In this document: positions 5,122 through 11,763 of the stretch, one piece after another
Position numbering within the stretch: the stretch's first letter is position 1
Layout: each line of letters opens with the position of its first letter
Assembly: GCA_031264605.1 (NCBI GenBank)
Contig: JAISDQ010000259.1
Coordinates: 1 to 12,069, forward strand
DNA length: 12,069 nt
Source of the DNA: Synergistaceae bacterium
Lineage (GTDB): Bacteria; Synergistota; Synergistia; Synergistales; Synergistaceae
Direction: 5' to 3'
The notes under the pieces: model-generated
What the model was told of the DNA's origin: nothing
What the model saw: only the letters and a program-made list of their open reading frames with translations
Database searches by the model: none
Translations under genes and position numbers: made by a program

Positions 5122-7834
5122 ACAACTTTCGTTCGTGTGCGCCGCGTTTCTGTTGATGGCGCTGGCGAGCTATTTCTACGTCAGTATGGTGATGAAGCGT
5201 CAGATCGATCTTCACAGCCGAAGCGAGGTGAGGGTTTATCAAAATGCTTTGCGGTCTTTGATACTCACGCACGAGGACGCCCTGCAACATGTCGCCGCGT
5301 CTGTGGGCATGGCGATAGACAGGGGCGCCGGGCCCGATGAATTGCAGGATATTTTGAGGACGTGGACCGATACGCTTCGGAACCAGAGGGACATCAAGGA
5401 TATTTTTGTCTCTGTTTACGGCTATTTGAACGGCAATTACCTGGACGGAACTAATTGGATACCCGGCGAGTTTTATTATCCGAAGACAGCGCCCTGGATG
5501 AGGGGGGCGATAACGCAAAACGGGATATTCCACTCGCAGCCATATATCGACCCACGAACCGGAAACGCCGTGAACGCGGTATCAATGGTGATCTTCGACA
5601 AAAAAGGGGACAGCCGCGGAGTGCTGGCTCTTGATTACCTTCTGAACCCCATAATAGAACAGGTAATAAAATACAAGGTAGCGGATACCGGATACGGCAT
5701 ACTGATGGACAGTTCCTTCAACATTCTCACATATACCGATAACGGATACATCGGCAGGCATGTCAGAGAGCTGCCCGGATATTCCGAAGTTTACGCGAAG
5801 CTGAGGGAACTGAGAAGCGACGAGGTACTGGTCGAAACGATCAGAGCCGCCGGCACGGAACATATAGGTTTTTTTAGTTTGCTCGAAAATGGCTGGTATC
5901 TCGGAATCATAGCTCCGATCCAATATTACTACAACGAAGTCAGGAGAATGATTCCCGCCATAACCGTCTTGAGCGTTACGCTGGCTTTGGTTTTGTGTTC
6001 GATCCTGATTCGTCTGAGCGCCGCGAAGATGCATTCTGAAGAAGAGAGCCGCGCTAAGTCCTCCTTTCTGGCGCGAATGAGCCATGAAATCCGTACCCCG
6101 ATGAACGCCATCATTGGTATGAGCGCGCTTGCGGAGAGGGAGTGGGGCGCGCCGCAGGCCCTGGAATACATAAGCGCAATCAGGCACGCCGGAGAGGACC
6201 TGCTCTCCATCATCAACGACATTTTGGATTTCTCGAAGGTCGCGTCGGGGACTTTTCAGATATCGCCGGCCCCATACGAAATATCGTCACTTTTGAACGA
6301 CGTGCTTGCGATCATAGGCGTTCGGGCAAAGCAAAAATCGCTTGACCTGATCGCCGAGATAGATCCGAATATCCCAAGCAGGCTGATAGGCGACGACGTA
6401 CGGGTACGCCAGATTTTGCTGAATCTTCTGTCGAACGCGGTGAAATACACGAACAGAGGCGGAGTAGTCTTCATCGCGAAAAGTGAGCGCCGCGGCGATG
6501 AAACGGATATCGTATTTACGGTCATGGACAGCGGGATAGGGATAAAACCCGAATATATCGGCGCTCTGTTCGGCGACTTCGTAAGACTGGATCAAAAAGC
6601 CGCGGCGCATGTCGAGGGGACGGGGTTGGGTCTTTCAATATCGCGCAGTCTTTGCCTTGTGATGGGCGGCGACATCACTGTAGAGAGCGAGTATGGGAAA
6701 GGTTCGGCCTTTACGGCAACAGTGAGGCAAGGTGTCGCTGATTGGACTCCCGCTGATTTTTCCGGCGGAAGGCATTACGGCAAAGGATTCGCCGGCGAGC
6801 CTGACGCGCTTTTCTCCGCGCCGGGATTCCGCGTCCTGATTGTGGACGATATAGCCACAAATCTGTCGGTCGCGTCAGGGTTGCTGTCGCCTTTTCAGAT
6901 GGAGATAACGACCTGCCTGAGCGGGCGGGAAGCGATAGATTTGGCGAAGGAACGCGAATTCGACATGATCTTCATCGATCACATGATGCCGGAGATGGAC
7001 GGGATAGAGGCGGCAAGGATAATCCGGGGAATAAGCGGTTACGACAAAGTCCCCCTTGTCGCTCTCACGGCCAACGCGATTGCCGGTATGAGGGAGATGT
7101 TCCTCGCGAACGGCTTCGACGATTATCTGTCCAAGCCTATTGAGACGGCTAAATTGAATGAAATCATGGAAAAATGGATTCCCCGCGAAGCGCGCGCCGC
7201 TGTTCTACCATCTTCTTCCGGTTCCGAAAAGGATTTCGGCGCGCCCGAGATAGAGGGACTCGATACGGAACTTGGCTTGAAGAGAATAGGAGGCTCTATG
7301 AAGGATTATCTCGAGGCCCTCGATATATACTGCCGCGATGTGGAGTCCGCGCTGCCCGTTTTGAGCGATATATCGGAAGAGAATATCGAAGATTTTACCA
7401 TCCGGGTTCACGCACTGAAAACCGCGTCCGCGAATGTCGGCGCTATCGCGGTTTCCGATGAGGCCGCATGTCTGGAAGAAGCCGGCAAAAGGCGGGATTT
7501 TCAGGCAATACGGGAGAACGCGGAGACGTTTCGGGAACGGTTGATCGGTTTGGCCTCTGACATCCGGAGAGCCGTTTCCCTTGTAAACCGCGCGGATAAA
7601 GACGCGAAAGATACGGGATATGTCCTGACGGCGGATGATTTGTTCAGGCTTAAAGAGGCAATCGGTTCCCGGAACATCGGGGCCATTGACCTTGCGCTGG
7701 ACGAATTTTCCGCCATGTCTTCAAGCGACGGTACGAAAAATACGCTGTCGCTGATTTCAAATCACGTGTTATTGGCGGATTTCGACGAGGCCGAGGGCAT
7801 TGTGAATAATTTACTCGAGGAGACGGGATTATGA
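5087..7834 (+). CDS. dCache hybrid sensor histidine kinase (HisKA-HATPase-REC-HPt)
   Basis: A 915-residue inner-membrane phosphorelay kinase. Residues ~13-36 and ~289-310 are membrane segments that bracket a ~250-residue extracytoplasmic region. Features such as WIPGEFYYPKTAPWMRGA, GKAVNAVSMVIFD-like and GVLALDY indicate a dCache ligand-binding fold. The HisKA motif SHEIRTPMNAIIGMS places the phosphorylated histidine at 333. The ATPase domain has the N box at 450, the G1 motif DSGIGI at 481 and the G2 motif GTGLGLSIS at 511. A receiver domain follows with DD at 587-588, Asp631 (DHMMPEMDG), Thr661 and Lys683. An HPt domain has RVHALKTASANVGA with His775. Residues ~845-915 form a small helical tail. 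All catalytic residues are present, so a full His-Asp-His relay is expected. The start overlaps the DUF3798 reading frame and the end overlaps the next gene by ATGA, which marks an operon. The natural partner regulator is the HD-GYP protein downstream. Confidence 0.95.
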   Translation: MKFKEVVRKDFKQLSFVCAAFLLMALASYFYVSMVMKRQIDLHSRSEVRVYQNALRSLILTHEDALQHVAASVGMAIDRGAGPDELQDILRTWTDTLRNQRDIKDIFVSVYGYLNGNYLDGTNWIPGEFYYPKTAPWMRGAITQNGIFHSQPYIDPRTGNAVNAVSMVIFDKKGDSRGVLALDYLLNPIIEQVIKYKVADTGYGILMDSSFNILTYTDNGYIGRHVRELPGYSEVYAKLRELRSDEVLVETIRAAGTEHIGFFSLLENGWYLGIIAPIQYYYNEVRRMIPAITVLSVTLALVLCSILIRLSAAKMHSEEESRAKSSFLARMSHEIRTPMNAIIGMSALAEREWGAPQALEYISAIRHAGEDLLSIINDILDFSKVASGTFQISPAPYEISSLLNDVLAIIGVRAKQKSLDLIAEIDPNIPSRLIGDDVRVRQILLNLLSNAVKYTNRGGVVFIAKSERRGDETDIVFTVMDSGIGIKPEYIGALFGDFVRLDQKAAAHVEGTGLGLSISRSLCLVMGGDITVESEYGKGSAFTATVRQGVADWTPADFSGGRHYGKGFAGEPDALFSAPGFRVLIVDDIATNLSVASGLLSPFQMEITTCLSGREAIDLAKEREFDMIFIDHMMPEMDGIEAARIIRGISGYDKVPLVALTANAIAGMREMFLANGFDDYLSKPIETAKLNEIMEKWIPREARAAVLPSSSGSEKDFGAPEIEGLDTELGLKRIGGSMKDYLEALDIYCRDVESALPVLSDISEENIEDFTIRVHALKTASANVGAIAVSDEAACLEEAGKRRDFQAIRENAETFRERLIGLASDIRRAVSLVNRADKDAKDTGYVLTADDLFRLKEAIGSRNIGAIDLALDEFSAMSSSDGTKNTLSLISNHVLLADFDEAEGIVNNLLEETGL

Positions 7835-8937
7835 GCGATTCGATCAAGGCGTGCAAAACAAGCGTCATGGTGGTGGACGACAATATTACGAACCTGAAAT
7901 ACGCGAAAGCGGCGCTTTCGGAAATGTACGACGTTTTCACGGTTCCGTCCTCCGCCAAAATGTTCAGCATCATCGATACTTTGAGAGACGGCTTGCCTTC
8001 ATTGATATTGCTCGACATAAACATGCCCGAAATGGATGGTATAGAAGCGGTAAAAATATTGAAAAACAGGGTTGAGACCAGAGATATCCCCGTGATATTC
8101 CTCACCTCCAGAAATGATCCGGACAGCGAGGTGGAAGGGTTGGCCCTCGGCGCGGTCGATTACATCGCGAAACCTTTTCAGCCGCACCTGCTGCGCAAGC
8201 GGGTGGAGATTCATCTCACCATGGAATTTCAAAGACAAACGCTGGAGAGGCAAAAACTGGACCTGCAAAATTTCAACGAAAACCTCAAGCGGATGGTCGA
8301 AGAGAAGACCGGCCGCGTGCTGGAACTCCAAGGGGCTATATTGAGTACTTTGGCTGACTTGGTGGAGAGCCGCGACGATATCACTGGAGGGCATGTGCAG
8401 CGCACAAAGAGGCAGCTTGGCATATTGGTGGCGGCCCTTCAGGATTTTGGGCTTTACAGGGAAGATACTGCCAGTTGGGATATCGATCTCCTCTTGCAGT
8501 CCTCGCAACTTCATGATGTCGGTAAAATTTCGATCCGGGACAGCATTTTATTGAAGCCGGGGAAACTGACGCCGGAAGAATTTGAAGAGATGAAACGTCA
8601 TTCGGCGTTAGGGGTAAAGATAATAGAGAAGATAGGAACCAGCACGTCGGAAAGAGCTTTCCTCGAACATTCGAAAATATTCGCCCGCTCGCATCACGAA
8701 AAATGGGACGGGACGGGATACCCCGACGGTCTTCGCGGCGAAGGCATCCCATTGCAGGGACGGCTCATGGCCATAGCCGACGTCTACGACGCCTTGGTTT
8801 CAGACCGGCCGTACAAAAAGGCCTTTTCTCATGACGAAGCGTCCCACATCATCATAGACGGAAGCGGAACGCACTTCGACCCGGTTCTGATCGACGTGTT
8901 CAAGGAAGTGGAGAACCAGTTCCGATTTGGCCCCTAA
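7831..8937 (+). CDS. response regulator with HD-GYP phosphodiesterase domain
   Basis: A 368-residue cytoplasmic protein. Residues ~12-125 are a receiver domain with DD at 16-17, the phosphorylated Asp62 (LLDINMPEMDG), Thr92 and Lys114. A helical, probably coiled-coil linker spans ~125-168. Residues ~170-360 form an HD-GYP domain with GGHVQRT (His188), LHDVGK (His228-Asp229, Lys232), His257, HHEKWDGTGYP (His288-His289, GYP at 296-298) and ADVYDALVSDRPYK (Asp317). HD-GYP domains of this type hydrolyse cyclic-di-GMP, and sometimes cGAMP, using bound metal ions; the metal-ligand histidines and aspartates are present. The layout is the same as that of RpfG-type regulators. It overlaps the kinase gene by four bases (ATGA), so it is very likely the cognate final acceptor of the phosphorelay, linking ligand sensing to second-messenger breakdown. 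Confidence 0.95.
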   Translation: MSDSIKACKTSVMVVDDNITNLKYAKAALSEMYDVFTVPSSAKMFSIIDTLRDGLPSLILLDINMPEMDGIEAVKILKNRVETRDIPVIFLTSRNDPDSEVEGLALGAVDYIAKPFQPHLLRKRVEIHLTMEFQRQTLERQKLDLQNFNENLKRMVEEKTGRVLELQGAILSTLADLVESRDDITGGHVQRTKRQLGILVAALQDFGLYREDTASWDIDLLLQSSQLHDVGKISIRDSILLKPGKLTPEEFEEMKRHSALGVKIIEKIGTSTSERAFLEHSKIFARSHHEKWDGTGYPDGLRGEGIPLQGRLMAIADVYDALVSDRPYKKAFSHDEASHIIIDGSGTHFDPVLIDVFKEVENQFRFGP

Positions 8938-8976
8938 TCAAACAGGGCTGATCTAACATTAATGTGAAGGCATTTT

Positions 8977-9002
8977 CAAAAACAAAGGGATAAGCCTATC
9001 CC
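8977..9002 (-). terminator. intrinsic terminator of gltX, overlapping its stop codon
   Basis: On the minus strand GGGATA, loop GGCT, TATCCC is followed by TTTGTTTTTG. The stop codon TAG (8998-8996) falls inside the stem and loop. The plus strand has no T-run after the stem, so it would not terminate the HD-GYP transcript arriving from the left in the same simple way. I see no other terminator for that operon. Confidence 0.7.
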
Positions 9003-10351
9003 ACGAAACCGAAGTGCTCCAATCTGTCCTTGCACTCGTCGCGGCCGAGAAGAGCCGCTATTTCGAATACGCCTGGGCTGACCTTTCGTCCCGATAGCGC
9101 GAACCGCAGCGGCATGGCTATCTCCTTGAGAGAAACGCCGTTTACCTCGCACCAGCAACGCGCAAACGCTTCCAGTTTTTCCGCTTCCCAGTTGTCGGGG
9201 GAGAGTTTCCACAGCATTTCCCCGAAACAGTTTTTCAGGTTTTCGCGGTGTTCCTGGGTTATTTCGTCGGCGGCGTACCTCGATTTCACCACGTCGAAAT
9301 CGAGAAAATAATCGCTGAAATCGGCAAGCTCCCTCGTGGTTTTGCCTCGCCCTCCCATGAGTACGAGCGCTTTTTCGAGGTATGCGCGGGAGAATCCGCC
9401 CATGTCAAAACCCATTTCGCGCCAGAACGGCTCGATCGCTTCGTATCTGGCCCCCGGATCCATCATTTTGAGGTGTTCCTGGTTCACGAAATCAAGTTTT
9501 TTCATATCGAACACTGCCGGTTTTTTGGTCACTTTAGACAATTCGAACTTTTCCACCGCCAGGAGCCTGTCGAATATCTCGACGTCGTTTCCGGGCGTCC
9601 ACCCCAACAGCGCGAGGAAGTTGAACACCGACTCGGGCAGGTAACCCATGTCCTTATAATCGAAAACGCTCGTGGCGCCGTGGCGTTTGGACAATTTTTT
9701 CTTGTCCGCGCCGAGTATCATGGGCAGATGGGCGAAATTGGGCGTTCCCCAGCCCAGAGCGCGATATATTAGAATCTGTTTCGGCGTGTTGGCTATGTGA
9801 TCCTCGCCCCTGATGACAGTGGTCACTTCCATGTCGTGATCGTCGACTACGACGGCGAAATTATAGGTCGGCGTGCCGTCGCTTTTGATGAGCACGATGT
9901 CCTTCACCGTTCCGTCGGTGTTCACGGAGGCTTTTTCACTCGCGACGCTGATCTCTCCGTAAATTATGTCGTCGAATATTATATGTTCGCCGGTTGGCAC
10001 CCGAAAGATCACCGCGTCTCCGTCCCGGTACGCTTGGCCCGATTTTATGAGGCTGTCCGCGATTTCGGTGTATTCGCCCATTTTTTCCGATTGGCGGTAA
10101 GGCCCTTTTGGGCCTCCTTTTGCCGGCCCTTCGTCCCAATCCAGCCCGAGCCATTCGAGACCGTCCATTATCGTCCGCTCGTACTCGGGAGTGGAGCGTT
10201 CGTTGTCGGTGTCCTCTATGCGCAGTATGAAAGTTCCTCCGGAATGGCGCGCGGCGAGCCAGTTGAAAAGAGCCGTATGCGCGCCGCCTATATGAAGCGC
10301 CCCTGTCGGGCTGGGCGCGAACCTGACCCTCATTTTTCCATCTTCGGACAT
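8996..10351 (-). CDS. gltX: glutamyl-tRNA synthetase
   Basis: Charges tRNA(Glu), and in many bacteria also tRNA(Gln), with glutamate in the cytoplasm. The 451-residue class I synthetase shows RFAPSPTGALHIGGAHTALFN (HIGH-type motif at 20-23), RIEDTD, the glutamate-pocket region GTPTYNFAVVVDDHDM, VIRGEDHIANTPKQ, and KKLSKRHG (KMSKS-type motif, ~219-225). The C-terminal anticodon-binding domain is helical. It is slightly shorter than usual: between SGQAY (~107) and DGDAVIFRVP, the roughly 40-45 residue loop that in many homologues carries the CxC...C zinc-binding cysteines is absent. A ggggagg ribosome-binding site lies eight bases upstream of the ATG. A second ATG six codons in (MRVRFAPSPTG) is also possible. 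It is divergent from polA, with the duplicated junction and cassette between them. Confidence 0.96.
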   Translation of the reverse strand: MSEDGKMRVRFAPSPTGALHIGGAHTALFNWLAARHSGGTFILRIEDTDNERSTPEYERTIMDGLEWLGLDWDEGPAKGGPKGPYRQSEKMGEYTEIADSLIKSGQAYRDGDAVIFRVPTGEHIIFDDIIYGEISVASEKASVNTDGTVKDIVLIKSDGTPTYNFAVVVDDHDMEVTTVIRGEDHIANTPKQILIYRALGWGTPNFAHLPMILGADKKKLSKRHGATSVFDYKDMGYLPESVFNFLALLGWTPGNDVEIFDRLLAVEKFELSKVTKKPAVFDMKKLDFVNQEHLKMMDPGARYEAIEPFWREMGFDMGGFSRAYLEKALVLMGGRGKTTRELADFSDYFLDFDVVKSRYAADEITQEHRENLKNCFGEMLWKLSPDNWEAEKLEAFARCWCEVNGVSLKEIAMPLRFALSGRKVSPGVFEIAALLGRDECKDRLEHFGFVG

Positions 10352-10376
10352 TTTTATTGCCTCCCCAAGCGTTTAT

Positions 10377-10391
10377 AATAACCCCGTTATT
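10377..10391. promoter_or_regulatory. 15-bp palindrome in gltX promoter region
   Basis: AATAAC-ccc-GTTATT, with perfect 6-bp arms. A TATAAT reading towards polA (10374-10379) and one reading towards gltX (10403-10398) flank or overlap it, though neither has a clear -35. In the second repeat copy the arms are unchanged and only the spacer differs (tct). A repressor operator is a reasonable inference; which protein would bind is unknown. Confidence 0.4.
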
Positions 10392-10434
10392 GTTTTGATT
10401 ATACCTCAATATCTGTCGACGGAGGGTTTTTGCG

Positions 10435-10451
10435 GTGGATTAAACGGCGTC
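10435..10451 (+). pseudogene. polA 5' remnant (dead start)
   Basis: Equivalent to the first codons of the real polA at 11747. The ATG has become GTG and the third codon is TAA (gtg gat taa acg gcg tc), although the GGAGGG ribosome-binding site is kept (10421-10426). Similarity ends near 10451, where cassette DNA begins. Confidence 0.75.
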
Positions 10452-10558
10452 CAAAGCTGAAATGTGTGCGGTAGGGGAGTGCTTGCATTGAAAAAGGCAA
10501 CTATTCTAATCTTGGACAAGACTTCGATATCTACATCCGGAACGAGATTTCGATTCCG
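10452..10558. other. cassette left flank, no gene recognised
   Basis: This is AT-richer than gltX, with no ribosome-binding site and no family I can name. A weak dyad CGGAA (10538-10542) and TTCCG (10555-10559 region) lacks a T-run, so I do not call a terminator for the minus-strand operon. A short forward frame starting TTG at about 10489 is not convincing. Confidence 0.4.
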
Positions 10559-10783
10559 TCATTTATTTTGTCGTTTTATCGCTATATATTCCTCTACCTC
10601 GTTCAATACTCCCGTATCACCAGTGAGATGGAACGGCTCGTAGCCTATTTTAAGAAAACCGAGAATGTCGAATTTTCTGTCAATCTCCAAAAATTCCTTG
10701 ACGCTCATGCTATGCTTTTTCATGTAAAGTTTCGCGATGGAAGCCTGTAAATAAAGCACAGATCGGGTCAAGTCCTGTTCCAT
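10559..10783 (-). CDS. DUF3791-like small protein (candidate antitoxin or partner)
   Basis: A 74-residue protein with ATG at 10783 and a gaaaggagag ribosome-binding site (10800-10791) seven bases upstream. The pattern SVLYLQASIAKLYMKKHSMS, then VKEFLEIDRKFDILGFL, then GYEPFHLTGDTGVLNEVEEYI fits what I know of DUF3791. In that family a helix rich in hydrophobics is followed by xxMSxKEF, a short FDxLxF helix and a conserved H-T-G-x-x-x-V-x-E-V/I-E-x-Y/F ending. DUF3791 genes are commonly found beside DUF3990 genes, as here. It lies 15 bp after the 77-residue gene and is the last gene of the three-gene operon. The antitoxin role is inference from gene order and size. Confidence 0.75.
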   Translation of the reverse strand: MEQDLTRSVLYLQASIAKLYMKKHSMSVKEFLEIDRKFDILGFLKIGYEPFHLTGDTGVLNEVEEYIAIKRQNK

Positions 10784-10798
10784 GCGAAAACTCTCCTT

Positions 10799-11032
10799 TC
10801 AAGCTTCGAGCCAGCGTTCCCAATCACCGTGTTGCTCGGCATTCAACATATCCCATATGTATTCTACCCCTTCGAAACATAAATAAGTCTCAGAATTTTG
10901 CAGCAATTCATACGTTTTAGTTGACATAAACCGCCGCAATGCTTCCGTTGGATCGATATTTTTACGTTCGCTCAAACGCGACGCAATATCGGCCGTTTTA
11001 ATTTCTATTATCACGTCCGATCGTTCGCTCAC
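10799..11032 (-). CDS. 77-aa small acidic protein, candidate antitoxin
   Basis: I choose the GTG at 11032. It overlaps the stop of the upstream gene as GTGA and has a GGAGG ribosome-binding site (within 11046-11038) just before it. An in-frame GTG at 11062 would add ten residues but has no such site. The product starts MSERSDVIIEIKTADIASRL and is predicted mostly helical. It has the pattern ERKNIDPTEALRRFMSTKTYELL followed by an acidic and aromatic end (YLCFEGVEYIWDML). Small proteins of this look, with an SKTY or SKTF step followed by an EY/QYI helix, accompany DUF3990 genes in other anaerobes as far as I recall, but I cannot name a family with certainty. Coupled translation and position between the DUF3990 and DUF3791-like genes suggest it is part of the same module, possibly the neutralising or DNA-binding partner. 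Confidence 0.7.
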   Translation of the reverse strand: MSERSDVIIEIKTADIASRLSERKNIDPTEALRRFMSTKTYELLQNSETYLCFEGVEYIWDMLNAEQHGDWERWLEA

Positions 11033-11595
11033 AGTATTTCCCTCCGAATCAATTTCAAACACGCAACGGCTTTCTCTCCAACAAAGAGAAATTGCCGCGG
11101 CAAAATTTGAGGTTTCAACAATTGAAGCAAAATATTCATGGCGTCATCGCTCTCCTTGTTCCCCAAATAACCTCCGATAAAAAGGTCGATTGAATTGCGG
11201 GTGTTATCGTTCGCAGTCGGCCCTATCACAACGTCGTAATCGTGCCGGCGATCCGCGCTAGTTCTGTTCATCACGACAAAACGCACCCATTCTTTATCTG
11301 CCTTCTCGAATTTTTTCACCGACAACTCTTTTAACATATCAAGTGGAAATTCGTAAGAATATAGCAACGCTGATAATTTACCTTGTTTTTTCAAAGCGGC
11401 AAACCGTGATTTTTCAATCGCCAAATTTCGTAACGCCAAGTTTACGGCGTGTTCACGAATTTCGGAAAGATAAAAACCAGCTCCGAAGTCTTTATATGGC
11501 TTACATTTCGACACGTCTATCACGTCGAAGGAATGTGTTGTGCCATGGTATAAGGTTATTATTTTTGAAAGTATCGCTTCTCCAATTATTTTCAT
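11029..11595 (-). CDS. DUF3990 ADP-ribosyltransferase-like protein, candidate toxin
   Basis: A 188-residue protein. Recognisable DUF3990 landmarks are LYHGTTHSFDVIDVSK (15-30), KDFGAGFYLSEIREHAVNLA (36-54), EWVRFVVMNR (102-111), YDVVIGPTANDNTR (120-133) and the C-terminal RQFLFVGEKAVACLKL. The YHGT opening strand and the GFY motif match the NAD-binding core of ADP-ribosyltransferase-like enzymes. The activity is inferred from family resemblance, and no target is known. No good ribosome-binding site precedes the ATG at 11595. Translation may instead be coupled to the 16-codon gltX leader that ends 17 bp upstream at 11613. The stop overlaps the next gene as GTGA. It is the first gene of a three-gene minus-strand operon inserted between gltX and polA, and its base composition is visibly more AT-rich than gltX. 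A toxin-antitoxin role is likely but not shown. Confidence 0.8.
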   Translation of the reverse strand: MKIIGEAILSKIITLYHGTTHSFDVIDVSKCKPYKDFGAGFYLSEIREHAVNLALRNLAIEKSRFAALKKQGKLSALLYSYEFPLDMLKELSVKKFEKADKEWVRFVVMNRTSADRRHDYDVVIGPTANDNTRNSIDLFIGGYLGNKESDDAMNILLQLLKPQILPRQFLFVGEKAVACLKLIRREIL

Positions 11596-11612
11596 AATTA
11601 TAAATCCCAGGT

Positions 11613-11663
11613 TTACAAGAGTTTAAGCGCGAACCTCACCCTCATTTTTCCGTCTTCGGACAT
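11613..11663 (-). pseudogene. gltX 5' remnant forming a 16-codon leader
   Basis: The second repeat copy retains the gltX ribosome-binding site and its first 12 codons, then runs into cassette DNA to give MSEDGKMRVRFALKLL and a TAA at 11615-11613. The two differences from real gltX in the shared codons (GAT/GAC and GTC/GTG) are both silent. This short reading frame lies directly upstream of the DUF3990 gene and could act as a translated leader. Confidence 0.65.
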
Positions 11664-11763
11664 TTTTATTGCCTCCCCAAGCGTTTATAATAACTCTGTT
11701 ATTGTTTTGATTATACCTCAATATCCGACGACGGAGGGCTCTCGAAATGGATGAAACGGCGTC
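11627..11763. repeat. 137-bp direct repeat, copy B (gltX-polA junction)
   Basis: Partner of the copy at 10315. Here the polA side is functional (GGAGGG at 11733-11738, ATG at 11747) and the gltX side is a remnant. The pair flanks 1175 bp of cassette DNA. Confidence 0.9.
11689..11703. promoter_or_regulatory. 15-bp palindrome in polA promoter region
   Basis: AATAAC-tct-GTTATT. The arms are identical to the first copy and the two substitutions both fall in the 3-bp spacer. A TATAAT towards polA overlaps it (11686-11691). Candidate operator or promoter core. Confidence 0.4.

Larger units (their letters stand above)
10315..10451. repeat. 137-bp direct repeat, copy A (gltX-polA junction)
   Basis: Ungapped match to 11627-11763 with 13 mismatches counted by eye, offset exactly 1312 bp. 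It contains the first 12 codons of gltX, the gltX ribosome-binding site, the AT-rich shared promoter region and the ribosome-binding site and start region of polA. Here the gltX side is functional and the polA side is dead (GTG GAT TAA at 10435). Eight of the 13 mismatches fall in the last 32 bp, the dead polA side. Confidence 0.9.

Noticed and set aside
9797..10378. 193-residue plus-strand open frame
   Set aside because: It is antisense to gltX, whose motifs and ribosome-binding site are unambiguous.
10489..10660. Short forward frame starting TTG in the cassette
   Set aside because: It runs antisense into the DUF3791-like gene, has no recognisable family, and reads as low-quality sequence.
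11060..11062. GTG at 11062 as the start of the 77-residue gene
   Set aside because: It has no ribosome-binding site, and the GTG at 11032 has a GGAGG at good spacing and a GTGA overlap with the preceding stop.
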